A DNA stretch of 64,000 bases from positions 124,001-188,000 of the forward strand of contig NZ_JACSQJ010000004.1 in assembly GCF_014836665.1 (NCBI RefSeq), in the 5' to 3' direction. This DNA comes from Luteimonas colneyensis (lineage in GTDB: Bacteria > Pseudomonadota > Gammaproteobacteria > Xanthomonadales > Xanthomonadaceae). Position numbers and translations under genes: made by a program. The notes beneath the pieces are model-generated. The model had not been told where the DNA came from. It worked only from the letters and a program-made list of their open reading frames with translations, and searched no databases. This document shows, piece after piece, positions 1 to 7,219 of the stretch (the first letter of the stretch is position 1; each line of letters starts with the position of its first letter).

Positions 1-11
1 CATGTTTTCTC

Positions 12-150
12 TTGCCACGGATGAACGCGGATCACGCGGATTTACACGGATAAGGCAAAAGCCAAGGCAGGCATGTTCAGGGGCGAGGCTCTTCCATCTG
101 TTTTCGCTTTATCCGCGTGAATCCGCGTGATCCGCGTTCATCCGTGGCAA
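12..150. repeat. Palindromic repeat with 42-nt arms overlapping the 3' end of lipB
   Basis: The arms at 12-53 and 109-150 are inverted copies of each other with 2 mismatches in 42 positions; the loop is 55 nt. Each arm is itself built of repeated GCGGAT/CACGGAT-like hexamers. The right arm is read in frame as the last 13 codons and the TAA stop of lipB. Repeats of this CCACGGATGAACGCGGATCACG type are dispersed in many bacterial genomes (established in general; no copy number can be given from here). Outside the arms and loop, the first 11 bases show nothing. Confidence 0.8.
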
Positions 151-819
151 AAGCGCTTGCTCTTCCGCAGCCTCGACAGGCGCGAGACCGAACTGCGCGG
201 CAAGCGCCGCGACCAGCGGGGCCTGGGCGGCGTGGAGGCTTGCGGGACCGCCGCATTCTACCACCGAGGTCACGTCCAGCCCGGCGTAGCCGCAAGGGTT
301 GATGCGGCGGAAGGGCTCGAGGTCCATGGCGATGTTGAAGGCCAGGCCGTGGAAGCTGCGGCCGTGGCGGACGCGGATGCCGAGCGCGGCGATCTTGGCG
401 CCACTGTCGACGTAGACGCCCGGCGCGCCCTCGCGGCGCTGCGCGTGGATGTCCCAGCCGGCCAGGGTGTCGATGATCGCCTGCTCGATGCGGCAGACGT
501 AGTCGCGCACGCCGATCCCCAGCCGCTTCAGGTCCAGCAGCGGATAGGCCACCAGCTGGCCGGGGCCGTGGTAGGTGACCTGTCCGCCGCGGTCGACCTT
601 GAGCACCGGGATGTCGCCGGGCAGCAGCACATGCTCCGGCTTGCCGGCCTGGCCGAGGGTGAACACCGGATCGTGCTCGACCAGCCACAGCTCGTCGGGC
701 GTGTCGGCATCGCGCGCATCGGTGAACGCCTGCATCGCGCGCCACACCGGCGCGTATTCCATCCGGCCGAGGTCGCGCACCCGCAGCGGCCGTGCCTCCA
801 CGGCGGCTACAGCGTCCAC
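109..819 (-). CDS. lipB: Octanoyl-[acyl carrier protein]:protein N-octanoyltransferase (LipB)
   Basis: LipB moves octanoate from octanoyl-ACP to the lipoyl domains of cytosolic 2-oxoacid dehydrogenases and GcvH, the first step of endogenous lipoate synthesis. The 236-residue product has the RGGQ-x-TYHGPGQ block (residues 77-87), the Lys of AKIAALG (K142) and the Cys of NPCGYAG (C176), which form the catalytic dyad of the family. The predicted start is GTG, overlapping the 3' end of ybeD by 13 nt, so translation is probably coupled. Residues 224-236 and the stop lie entirely inside a palindromic repeat arm, so the natural C-terminus has apparently been replaced or extended by repeat DNA. This tail is after the catalytic core and is probably harmless. 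lipA, the usual partner, would lie outside the left edge. Confidence 0.95.
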   Translation of the reverse strand: MDAVAAVEARPLRVRDLGRMEYAPVWRAMQAFTDARDADTPDELWLVEHDPVFTLGQAGKPEHVLLPGDIPVLKVDRGGQVTYHGPGQLVAYPLLDLKRLGIGVRDYVCRIEQAIIDTLAGWDIHAQRREGAPGVYVDSGAKIAALGIRVRHGRSFHGLAFNIAMDLEPFRRINPCGYAGLDVTSVVECGGPASLHAAQAPLVAALAAQFGLAPVEAAEEQALLPRMNADHADSRG

Positions 820-1085
820 TTCACCTCGGGATGCTCGCGCAGCGCGGCGTGCGCGCTCTCGTATTCCTCGCGAGAGTTGGCGCGGAAGCTCAGGCGCACG
901 GACACGAAGCGTCCGTTGCTGGACGGCCGGCTGGTCAGCGTCTCGTGCAGCACCGTCAGCCCGGCCGCGCGCAGCAGGTTCGGCACTTCCACCTCGAGCC
1001 CGGCCGAGGCCGGTCCCATCGCGGTGATCTCGAAGTCGCCGGGGAACTGGAAGCCGTGTTCAGGGTTGTCGGACTTGATTTCCAT
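807..1085 (-). CDS. ybeD: DUF493/YbeD-family protein
   Basis: A 92-residue cytosolic protein of the YbeD (DUF493) family, which has a ferredoxin-like/ACT-like fold and usually lies directly upstream of lipB. The start [11 protein letters not shown] is chosen because it gives the family's usual length and N-terminus. Conserved landmarks are the [15 protein letters not shown] segment near the N-terminus and the [15 protein letters not shown] strand in the middle. The molecular function is not established; a link with lipoate metabolism is only inferred from gene order. A CATAAT box ends 7 nt before the ATG and no Shine-Dalgarno sequence is visible, so the mRNA may be leaderless. The 3' end overlaps lipB by 13 nt. 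Confidence 0.85.
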   Translation of the reverse strand: MEIKSDNPEHGFQFPGDFEITAMGPASAGLEVEVPNLLRAAGLTVLHETLTSRPSSNGRFVSVRLSFRANSREEYESAHAALREHPEVKWTL

Positions 1086-1092
1086 GCCACCG

Positions 1093-1098
1093 ATTATG
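1093..1098 (-). promoter_or_regulatory. Candidate -10 box of a leaderless ybeD-lipB transcript
   Basis: On the minus strand CATAAT is followed after 7 nt by the ybeD ATG, so transcription would begin at or next to the start codon. There is no Shine-Dalgarno sequence between them. I see no convincing -35 hexamer. Confidence 0.4.
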
Positions 1099-1214
1099 GG
1101 CCCGCGGGCGCGCGATCCCAATGCCACGGCTGGAACGTGCCGGCCCGGCGGCGGCCGCTCCCGTCGGGGCCTGCCGTATTGCGAGGAACCGGACCCGAAT
1201 CCCAAGGAGCCCCC

Positions 1215-2129
1215 ATGCCCCGCACGTCTCTCGCCGTTCTCGCCGCCTGCCTGCTGGCCGCGCCCCCGCTGGCCCTGGCGCAGGCGGCCACGGACGTCCC
1301 GGTCTGCCAGCGCAGCCTGGGCACCCTCGCCGTCATCGAACCCACCGGCCAGAACTGGTGGACCGGCCAGCGCCTGCCCTCGCCCGCGGCGCTGATCAAG
1401 GTCTACGTCAACCGCTCGCGCTGCTTCACCCTGGTCGATCGCGGCACCGGCATGCGCGCGATGCAGGCCGAACGCGCGCTGGCCGAATCAGGCGAGCTGC
1501 GCGGCGGTTCCAACATCGGCAAGGGCCAGGTCCGCGCCGCGGACTACGTGCTGGTGCCCGACGTGGTGTCGCAGAACCGCAACGCGGGCGGCACCAACAT
1601 CGGCGGTATCGTCGGCGGCCTGCTCGGCAACCGCCGCGCCGCGGCGGTGGTCGGCGGCGTCAACCTCAAGCGCAGCAGCGCCGACGTCGTGCTGACCGTC
1701 ACCGACGCGCGCTCGTCCGAACAGGTGGCGATGGCCGAGGGCCACGCCACGAAGACCGATGTCGGCTGGCGCGGCGGCGGCGGCGGGATCGGCGGCGCGC
1801 TGCTCGCCGGCGGCGCCTCGGGCTACGCCAATACCGAGATCGGCCAGGTGGTGGCCCAGGCCTATATCCAGGCGTATTCCGACCTGGTCGCCCAGCTCGG
1901 CGGGCTGCCCACCGACGCGTCGGCCGCGAACGTGGCCCAGGCGGTGACGATGACCCGGCCGGGCCGGCTGCTGGCCTCGGCCGACGGCAGCGGTGCCGCC
2001 GTGCGCGACCTCGAGCCCGGGATGCTGCTCTATCCCACCGGCACGAAGGCCGGCACGATGTGGGAAGTCGAGGACGAGGTCGGCAACCGCGGCTGGGTCA
2101 ACTCGACCCAGCTGTCGAACGCGCGCTGA
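1215..2129 (+). CDS. Exported CsgG-like protein with C-terminal SH3-like segment
   Basis: A 304-residue secreted protein. It starts at an ATG 5 nt after an AAGGAG ribosome-binding site. Residues 1-24 look like a signal peptide ending LALAQA; a Cys at position 12 (LAAC) would fit a lipobox but lies early and inside the hydrophobic core, so the mature form is uncertain. The middle (about 35-230) resembles the CsgG/penicillin-binding-protein-activator fold: an ALIKVYVNRSRCFTLVDRG strand region, a Gly-rich NIGGIVGGLLGNRR turn, then alternating strands. The last 50 residues (EPGMLLYPTG..WEVEDEVGNRGWVNSTQL) look like a small SH3-type domain that might bind cell wall. No csgA/csgB/csgE/csgF genes are nearby, so curli export is not supported. 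It stands alone and converges on dacC. Confidence 0.7.
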   Translation: MPRTSLAVLAACLLAAPPLALAQAATDVPVCQRSLGTLAVIEPTGQNWWTGQRLPSPAALIKVYVNRSRCFTLVDRGTGMRAMQAERALAESGELRGGSNIGKGQVRAADYVLVPDVVSQNRNAGGTNIGGIVGGLLGNRRAAAVVGGVNLKRSSADVVLTVTDARSSEQVAMAEGHATKTDVGWRGGGGGIGGALLAGGASGYANTEIGQVVAQAYIQAYSDLVAQLGGLPTDASAANVAQAVTMTRPGRLLASADGSGAAVRDLEPGMLLYPTGTKAGTMWEVEDEVGNRGWVNSTQLSNAR

Positions 2130-2138
2130 CGCGGGGCC

Positions 2139-3362
2139 TCAGAGCGACTGCCACCACATCAGCAGCTCGTGCCACAGGCGCTTGAAGAACCCGGCCTCCG
2201 GCACGTCTTCGAGCGCCACCAGCGGCGCCTCGGCCACCAGCTTGCCGTCGAGCATCACCCGCACCTTGCCGACGGCCTGGCCCTTGGCGAGCGGCGCCAC
2301 CAGGGTGCGCGGCACGTCCATGCTCGGCTGCAGCTTCGCGTACTGGCCGCGCTGCATGCTCACCAGCAGCGGCTGGGCCACGCCCAGGCCGATCTCGTTG
2401 GTCTCGCCCTTCCACACCTTCTGGGTGGCCATCGGCGCGCCGGGCGTGTACAGCTCGTGGGTCTCGAAGAAGCGGAAACCCCAGTTGAGCAGGGCCTGCG
2501 AATCGGTCGCACGCTGGCTTTCGCTGGTCGAACCCATCACCACCGAGATCAGGCGCTGGTCGCCGCGCTTGGCCGAGGCCATCAGGCAGTAGCCGGCGCC
2601 GGAATGGTGGCCGGTCTTGATGCCGTCCACGCTCTTGTCGCGCCACAGCAGCACGTTGCGGTTGCGCTGGGTGATCGGGCCGACGGTGAATTCCTTGATC
2701 GCGTTGTAGGCGTAGTGCTCGGGGAAGTCGCGCGCCAACGCGCGGCCGAGCGTCGCCAGGTCGCGTGCGGTCGAGTAGTGCTCCGGGCCCGACAGCCCGG
2801 TCGCGTTCTCGAAGTGGGTGTCCTTCATGCCCAGGCGCGCGGCATGGGCGTTCATCAGCGAGGCGAAGGCCTCCTCGGAGCCGGCGATGTGCTCGGCCAG
2901 GGCGATGGCGGCGTCGTTGCCCGACTGCACGGTCATGCCCTTCTCCATCTCCAGCAGCTTCGCGGTCTTGTTGACCTCGAAGCCGCTGTAGCTGCCGTCG
3001 GTGCCGGCGCCGCCGGTGCGCCAGGCGTTGACGGTCATCATGACGTCGTCGTCGTTGCTGATCTTGCCGGCAGCCATCTCGGCGGCGATCACATAGCTGG
3101 TCATCACCTTGGTGATGCTCGCCGGTTCGACGCGCTCGTCGACGTTCTCGCCGGCCAGCACCTGGCCGGTGGCGTAGTCCATCAGCAGCCATGCGGTCCC
3201 GGTCACGTCGGGCGCGTCCGGAACCGGCAGCTGGTCGCTCAGCGCGGCCGCGGGAGCGGCGGCCGGGGTCGGCGCGGGCGCGGGATCCTGGGCAAAGGCG
3301 AGGCCGAGCGTGGCGGCGGAAACGGCGGCGAGCAGCGCGACGCGGGCGGCGTGGGCTTTCAT
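2139..3362 (-). CDS. dacC: D-alanyl-D-alanine carboxypeptidase, PBP5/6 class
   Basis: Periplasmic enzyme that removes the terminal D-Ala from peptidoglycan pentapeptides and so limits cross-linking. The 407-residue protein has a signal peptide (about 1-24, cut after LAFA), a Pro/Ala linker, and the three penicillin-binding motifs: SITK (S82-K85), SGN (S147-N149) and KTG (K249-G251). The C-terminal domain ends in an amphipathic Trp-rich helix (GFFKRLWHELLMWWQSL), as in PBP5, which docks the protein on the outer face of the inner membrane. It is the downstream end of the minus-strand shape cluster, 82 nt after rlpA. A TAGAAT box about 67 nt upstream of the ATG suggests it also has its own promoter. 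The symbol could equally be dacA; the two are not separable by eye. Confidence 0.92.
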   Translation of the reverse strand: MKAHAARVALLAAVSAATLGLAFAQDPAPAPTPAAAPAAALSDQLPVPDAPDVTGTAWLLMDYATGQVLAGENVDERVEPASITKVMTSYVIAAEMAAGKISNDDDVMMTVNAWRTGGAGTDGSYSGFEVNKTAKLLEMEKGMTVQSGNDAAIALAEHIAGSEEAFASLMNAHAARLGMKDTHFENATGLSGPEHYSTARDLATLGRALARDFPEHYAYNAIKEFTVGPITQRNRNVLLWRDKSVDGIKTGHHSGAGYCLMASAKRGDQRLISVVMGSTSESQRATDSQALLNWGFRFFETHELYTPGAPMATQKVWKGETNEIGLGVAQPLLVSMQRGQYAKLQPSMDVPRTLVAPLAKGQAVGKVRVMLDGKLVAEAPLVALEDVPEAGFFKRLWHELLMWWQSL

Positions 3363-3428
3363 CAGGCGGGAAACTCCGGGAATTTCGGGCCACCCGTGTC
3401 CGGGCGGCGTGGACAGTCGTTGATTCTG

Positions 3429-3434
3429 ATTCTA
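3429..3434 (-). promoter_or_regulatory. Candidate -10 box (TAGAAT) for dacC
   Basis: TAGAAT on the minus strand, in the 82-nt gap after rlpA, would start a transcript with a leader of about 60 nt. The -35 region is not recognisable, so this rests on the -10 match alone. Confidence 0.3.
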
Positions 3435-3444
3435 CCCGCGCGGG

Positions 3445-4881
3445 TCACTCGCGCACGGGCTGCGGCGCCCCGAAGCCGAGACCGGCGACGCGGGCGCTGA
3501 GGGCCGCGACCGTCGTCGGCGCGACCGGACCCACGCGCAGGCGCCACACCGGCTTGCCCGCCGAGGTGCCGTCCTGCAGGCGGGCCTCACCGATGCCGGC
3601 ACCGCGCAGCATCGCCAGCGCGCGCTCGGCGTTGTCGCGCGAGCCGAAGGCCGCGACCTGGAGCAGGATGCCGCCAGCGGTGGCCGACGGGGCGGCCCGG
3701 GTGGCACCGGCGGACGCGCCCGTTGCCGACGCGGTTGTCGGCGACGCGGCCGCAGGCATCGCGGCCGCGGGCGTGGCGGTCGGCGCGGCCGCAGCGCCGA
3801 TGCCCGACGGGGCCTCCGCGGCCAGGCGCGGGTCCCTCGGCTCCGGCGTGCCTGCGCGGCCGGTGGCCACGCGCGCGCGGCGCGCCTTCATCCAGGCGTC
3901 GAACTCGTCGGCGGTCATCGCGCGGCCGTCCTGGTGCATATCGAAGCGCCAATCGCCTGCGGACGGCGCCGACGACGCCGGCGCGGCGGTGGCCTGCGCG
4001 TGGCCCTGCTCCGGCGCCGAGGCGTCCGCGTGCAGCGCAGCCGGCTGCGACACCGCGGCGACCAGCGCCGCCGGCGCCACCGGGCCCTGCACCGCCGCCA
4101 CCAGCCCGTCCATGCCGCTCGGCGCTGCCGGCCGCGGCGCGCCGCTGGCCACGCGCACGCCGGGCGGCAGCCCGGTCGCGGGATCCACCGCCGCCGTGCG
4201 CACGTCGGCCGGGCGTTCGCGGGCGTTCTCGCCCGGGCCCAGCGCGCGCACTTCCACGCGCGCGGTGCCGCGCGGATGCACGCCGATCTTCACCGCGGCG
4301 GCGTAGCTGAGATCGACCACGCGTCCCTCGTGGAACGGACCGCGGTCGTTGACGCGCACCACCACCGACTGGCCGGTCTCGAGGTTGGTCACGCGCGCGA
4401 AGCTCGGCAGCGGCAGCGACTTGTGCGCGGCGGTGAACGCGTACATGTCGTAGACCTCCTGGTTGGAGGTGCGGCGGCCGTGGAACTTCTGGCCGTAGTA
4501 GGACGCCAGCCCGGTCTCGACGAAGCCTTCGGTGTCGTCGAGCACGCGGTAGGTCCGGCCCAGGACCTTGTACGTCGGGCCGTTGCCGTAGCGCGAGCGC
4601 GGCAGCGCCATCACCTCGGGCTCGGGGATCGCATCCACGTCGGGCAGGTAGTCCGGGATGGTGTCGGAAACCCCGGGCTTGTAGAGGCCGCCGGCGACGT
4701 AGTCGCCGCGCGTGGACGGATCCTCCTGCGCAGGCGCGTAGGGCGACACCTTCGGGCCTGGAGCGGCCGGCGCAGCGGTGTCCGCGGGCGCGTCGCGCTT
4801 CGGCGTGCCCGCGCAACCGGCGAGCAGCACGGCCATGGCGGCGACCGACCAGCACGCGGCCCGCGCGCGCCGGAGGCGCAT
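3445..4881 (-). CDS. rlpA: Septal ring lytic transglycosylase RlpA-type lipoprotein with SPOR domain
   Basis: RlpA cuts or binds glycan strands lacking stem peptides at the division septum. The 478-residue protein has a lipobox LAGC (C23), so it is an outer-membrane or periplasmic lipoprotein. A double-psi beta-barrel lies at about 122-212 (GLASYYGQKFHGRRTSN, AAHKSLPLP, RVNDRGPF); H153 and D179 match the family's active-site pair. A long Ala/Pro linker follows (about 215-400), then a C-terminal SPOR domain (ILLQVAAFGSRDNAERAL..) that recognises denuded glycan at the septum. The start ATG overlaps the mltB stop as TGATG, which fixes it and implies translational coupling. At 478 residues it is longer than E. 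coli RlpA because of the low-complexity linker. Confidence 0.93.
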   Translation of the reverse strand: MRLRRARAACWSVAAMAVLLAGCAGTPKRDAPADTAAPAAPGPKVSPYAPAQEDPSTRGDYVAGGLYKPGVSDTIPDYLPDVDAIPEPEVMALPRSRYGNGPTYKVLGRTYRVLDDTEGFVETGLASYYGQKFHGRRTSNQEVYDMYAFTAAHKSLPLPSFARVTNLETGQSVVVRVNDRGPFHEGRVVDLSYAAAVKIGVHPRGTARVEVRALGPGENARERPADVRTAAVDPATGLPPGVRVASGAPRPAAPSGMDGLVAAVQGPVAPAALVAAVSQPAALHADASAPEQGHAQATAAPASSAPSAGDWRFDMHQDGRAMTADEFDAWMKARRARVATGRAGTPEPRDPRLAAEAPSGIGAAAAPTATPAAAMPAAASPTTASATGASAGATRAAPSATAGGILLQVAAFGSRDNAERALAMLRGAGIGEARLQDGTSAGKPVWRLRVGPVAPTTVAALSARVAGLGFGAPQPVRE

Positions 4882-6041
4882 CACGGCCCGCGCCCCGCGA
4901 TCGCCTGCGCGAGCTGGTGCACCGCCAGCGAGTACATCGGCGAGCGGTTGTAGCGGCTGATGACGTAGAAGTTGCGGTAGCCGAGCCAGTATTCGCGGCC
5001 GGCCTCGCCGTCGAGCGCGATCACGGTCGCGCCCTCGCCCACCGGTTCGCCGGCGCGCGGAGTGAAGCCCAGCTCCGCCAGGCGCGACAGCGGGTGGTCG
5101 GGCTCGAGCGACTTCGGGTCGCCGCTGGGCACGAACTCGGCCGCGCCTTCGGCCTTGTCGGCGCGCGCGACCACCGGGCCGCCGCGCTCCCAGCCATGCA
5201 CCACGAAATAGTTCGCGATCGACGCGAACACGTCGGGCTTGTGGGTCAGCAGGTCGCGCTGTCCGTCGCCGTCGCCGTCCTTCGCCCACAGGCGGTAGCT
5301 CGACGGCATGAACTGGCCCATGCCCATGGCGCCGGCATAGCTGCCCTTGAGCGCGGGGATGTCGAGCTGCGGCTCTTCCTTCGCGAGCGCGAACAGCTGC
5401 GCCAGCTCGCCGGCGAAGAAGGGCGCGCGCTTCGGGAAGCCGAAGGCCAGGGTATACAGCGCGTCGAGCACGCGATGGTTGCCGGTGATGCGGCCATAGC
5501 TGGTCTCGACGCCGATGATGGCGACGATGTACTCCGCCGGGACGCCGGTCTCCGCGGCCACGCGGTCGAGCGCCTCGCGGTTTTCGGCGTAGAAGGCCTT
5601 GCCGCCGCTGATGCGCGCGTCGTTGATGAAGATCGGCCGGTAATCGCGCCAGGGACGCACGGCCTCGGCGGGGCGGGACATCGCGTCGATGATCGACTGC
5701 TTGTGCGCGGCGCCGGCCAGCACGCTGCGGATGTGCGCGGGGTCCACGCCGTAGGTGCTGGCGGTGTAGTCGACGAAGTTGGCGATGCGCTGCGTGCGGT
5801 CGATCGCCGGATCGGTCACGGCGGGCGGCGCCACCGGCCGCTCCGGCGGCTGCGGCACCGCCGGCAGCAGGCCGGGCGCGGACGCCGTGGCAGCGGGCAC
5901 GACCGCCACCGGGGCGGCTTCGCCGGCGATGGCCGGGGCATGGACGAAGGCGGAGGGCGCGCAGGCGGCGAGCAGCAGCGGCGCGGCCAGGACCGGCAGC
6001 AGGCGCGGTCGAGAGGGGGTCGGTCGCGGGTGTCGGTTCAT
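4881..6041 (-). CDS. mltB: Lytic murein transglycosylase B
   Basis: Cleaves the MurNAc-GlcNAc bond of peptidoglycan to give 1,6-anhydro ends. The 386-residue protein carries a lipobox LAAC (C27), so it is a lipoprotein. The catalytic Glu lies in AIIGVETSYGRITGN (E179), and the flanking FPKRAPFF and GSYAGAMGMGQFMPSSYR blocks are typical of the MltB/SLT3 family; a C-terminal WLGYRNFYVISRYN stretch completes the fold. Residues 30-75 are a Pro/Ala-rich linker. It is 65 nt downstream of rodA and its stop overlaps the start of rlpA by 1 nt. A TAACCT box 8 nt before the ATG, without an obvious ribosome-binding site, could start a short or leaderless transcript in addition to read-through from the mre operon. 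Confidence 0.93.
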   Translation of the reverse strand: MNRHPRPTPSRPRLLPVLAAPLLLAACAPSAFVHAPAIAGEAAPVAVVPAATASAPGLLPAVPQPPERPVAPPAVTDPAIDRTQRIANFVDYTASTYGVDPAHIRSVLAGAAHKQSIIDAMSRPAEAVRPWRDYRPIFINDARISGGKAFYAENREALDRVAAETGVPAEYIVAIIGVETSYGRITGNHRVLDALYTLAFGFPKRAPFFAGELAQLFALAKEEPQLDIPALKGSYAGAMGMGQFMPSSYRLWAKDGDGDGQRDLLTHKPDVFASIANYFVVHGWERGGPVVARADKAEGAAEFVPSGDPKSLEPDHPLSRLAELGFTPRAGEPVGEGATVIALDGEAGREYWLGYRNFYVISRYNRSPMYSLAVHQLAQAIAGRGP

Positions 6042-6049
6042 CGGCGGCG

Positions 6050-6055
6050 AGGTTA
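6050..6055 (-). promoter_or_regulatory. Candidate -10 box (TAACCT) just upstream of mltB
   Basis: The box ends 8 nt before the mltB ATG on the minus strand, a spacing that would place the first transcribed base at or close to the start codon. The -35 is not clear. Confidence 0.28.
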
Positions 6056-6106
6056 GCACGCAGCTGCGGCGCGTCCGGGTGCCGCGTTCATGCCCGGTTG
6101 TGGCTG

Positions 6107-7219
6107 TCAGCGCCCGCGCACGGGGCGCCCGGCATGCACCGCCATGACCACGCCCATGCCCGCGAGCAGCGACACCGCCGCGGTGCCGCCGAAGCTGAGC
6201 AGCGGCATCGGCACGCCCACCACCGGCAGCAGGCCGGAGATCATGCCGCCGTTGACCAGCACGTAGACGAACAACGCCAGCCCGAGGCCGCCTGCCAGCA
6301 GGCGCCCGAAGCCGTCGCGCGACTCCGCCGCGATCCACAGGCAGCGCCCCACCACCACCAGGTACAGGGCCAGCACCGTGACCACGCCGAGCCAGCCGAA
6401 CTCCTCCGACAGCACCGCGAAGATGAAGTCCGTGGTGTGCTCGGGCACGTAGTTGAGGTGCGACTGCGAGCCCTGGCCCCAGCCCTGCCCGCGCAGCCCG
6501 CCGGAGCCGATCGCGATCTTGGACTGGATGATGTTCCAGCCCGCTCCGAGCGGATCCGACTCGGGGTCGAGGAAGGTCAGGATCCGGTCCTTCTGGTAGG
6601 GCCGCAGCAGCCAGAACCAGGCCACCGGCGCCACGGCGGCCACGCCGGCCGCCGCCGCCACGAACCACCACCACGACATGCCCGCCAGGAACAGCACGAA
6701 GACGCCGCTGCTGGCCACCAGCATCGCGGTGCCGAAGTCCGGCTGCAGCAGGATCAGGCCGGTCGGGACCGCCACCAGCAGCAGGCTCGCCACCGTCGTC
6801 GCGAAGGACGGCGGCAGCGGGCGCGTGTTGAGGTACCAGGCGACCATCATCGGCAGGCTGAGCTTGAGCAGCTCGGAGGGCTGGAAATAGAACACGCCCA
6901 GGTCGAGCCAGTGCGCACCGCTGCGGCCGGTGCCCAGGAACAGCACCGCGACCAGCGGCAGCAGCGACAGCAGGTAGGCCACCGGCGCGGCGTCGCGCAG
7001 GCGCATGAGCGGCACCCGCGACAGCAGCCACAGGACGCCCAGCCCGACGCCGTAGCGGGCGCCCTGCGAGACCACCAGCGCGGGGTTCTGGCCCCCGGCG
7101 CTGTGCAGCACGGCCAGGCCGATGCCCATCAGTGCCACCAGTGCGCCCAGCAGCACCCAGTCCAGCGTGCGCACGAAGCGCAGCACCAGGTCGAGCAGGA
7201 AGCGCAGGATCACGTTCAT
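6107..7219 (-). CDS. rodA: Rod shape-determining protein RodA, SEDS peptidoglycan polymerase
   Basis: Inner-membrane glycosyltransferase that polymerises lipid II in the elongasome together with PBP2. The 370-residue protein has about ten membrane segments and the family's extracytoplasmic signature (GSGGLRGQGWGQGSQS .. NYVPEHTTDFIFAVLSEEFG), including the Asp of TTDF that corresponds to the essential SEDS residue. The N-terminus (MNVILRFLLDLVLRFVRTLDW) is cytosolic and then enters the first helix. Its ATG overlaps the mrdA stop as ATGA, so the polymerase and its partner transpeptidase are translationally coupled. Confidence 0.95.
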   Translation of the reverse strand: MNVILRFLLDLVLRFVRTLDWVLLGALVALMGIGLAVLHSAGGQNPALVVSQGARYGVGLGVLWLLSRVPLMRLRDAAPVAYLLSLLPLVAVLFLGTGRSGAHWLDLGVFYFQPSELLKLSLPMMVAWYLNTRPLPPSFATTVASLLLVAVPTGLILLQPDFGTAMLVASSGVFVLFLAGMSWWWFVAAAAGVAAVAPVAWFWLLRPYQKDRILTFLDPESDPLGAGWNIIQSKIAIGSGGLRGQGWGQGSQSHLNYVPEHTTDFIFAVLSEEFGWLGVVTVLALYLVVVGRCLWIAAESRDGFGRLLAGGLGLALFVYVLVNGGMISGLLPVVGVPMPLLSFGGTAAVSLLAGMGVVMAVHAGRPVRGR

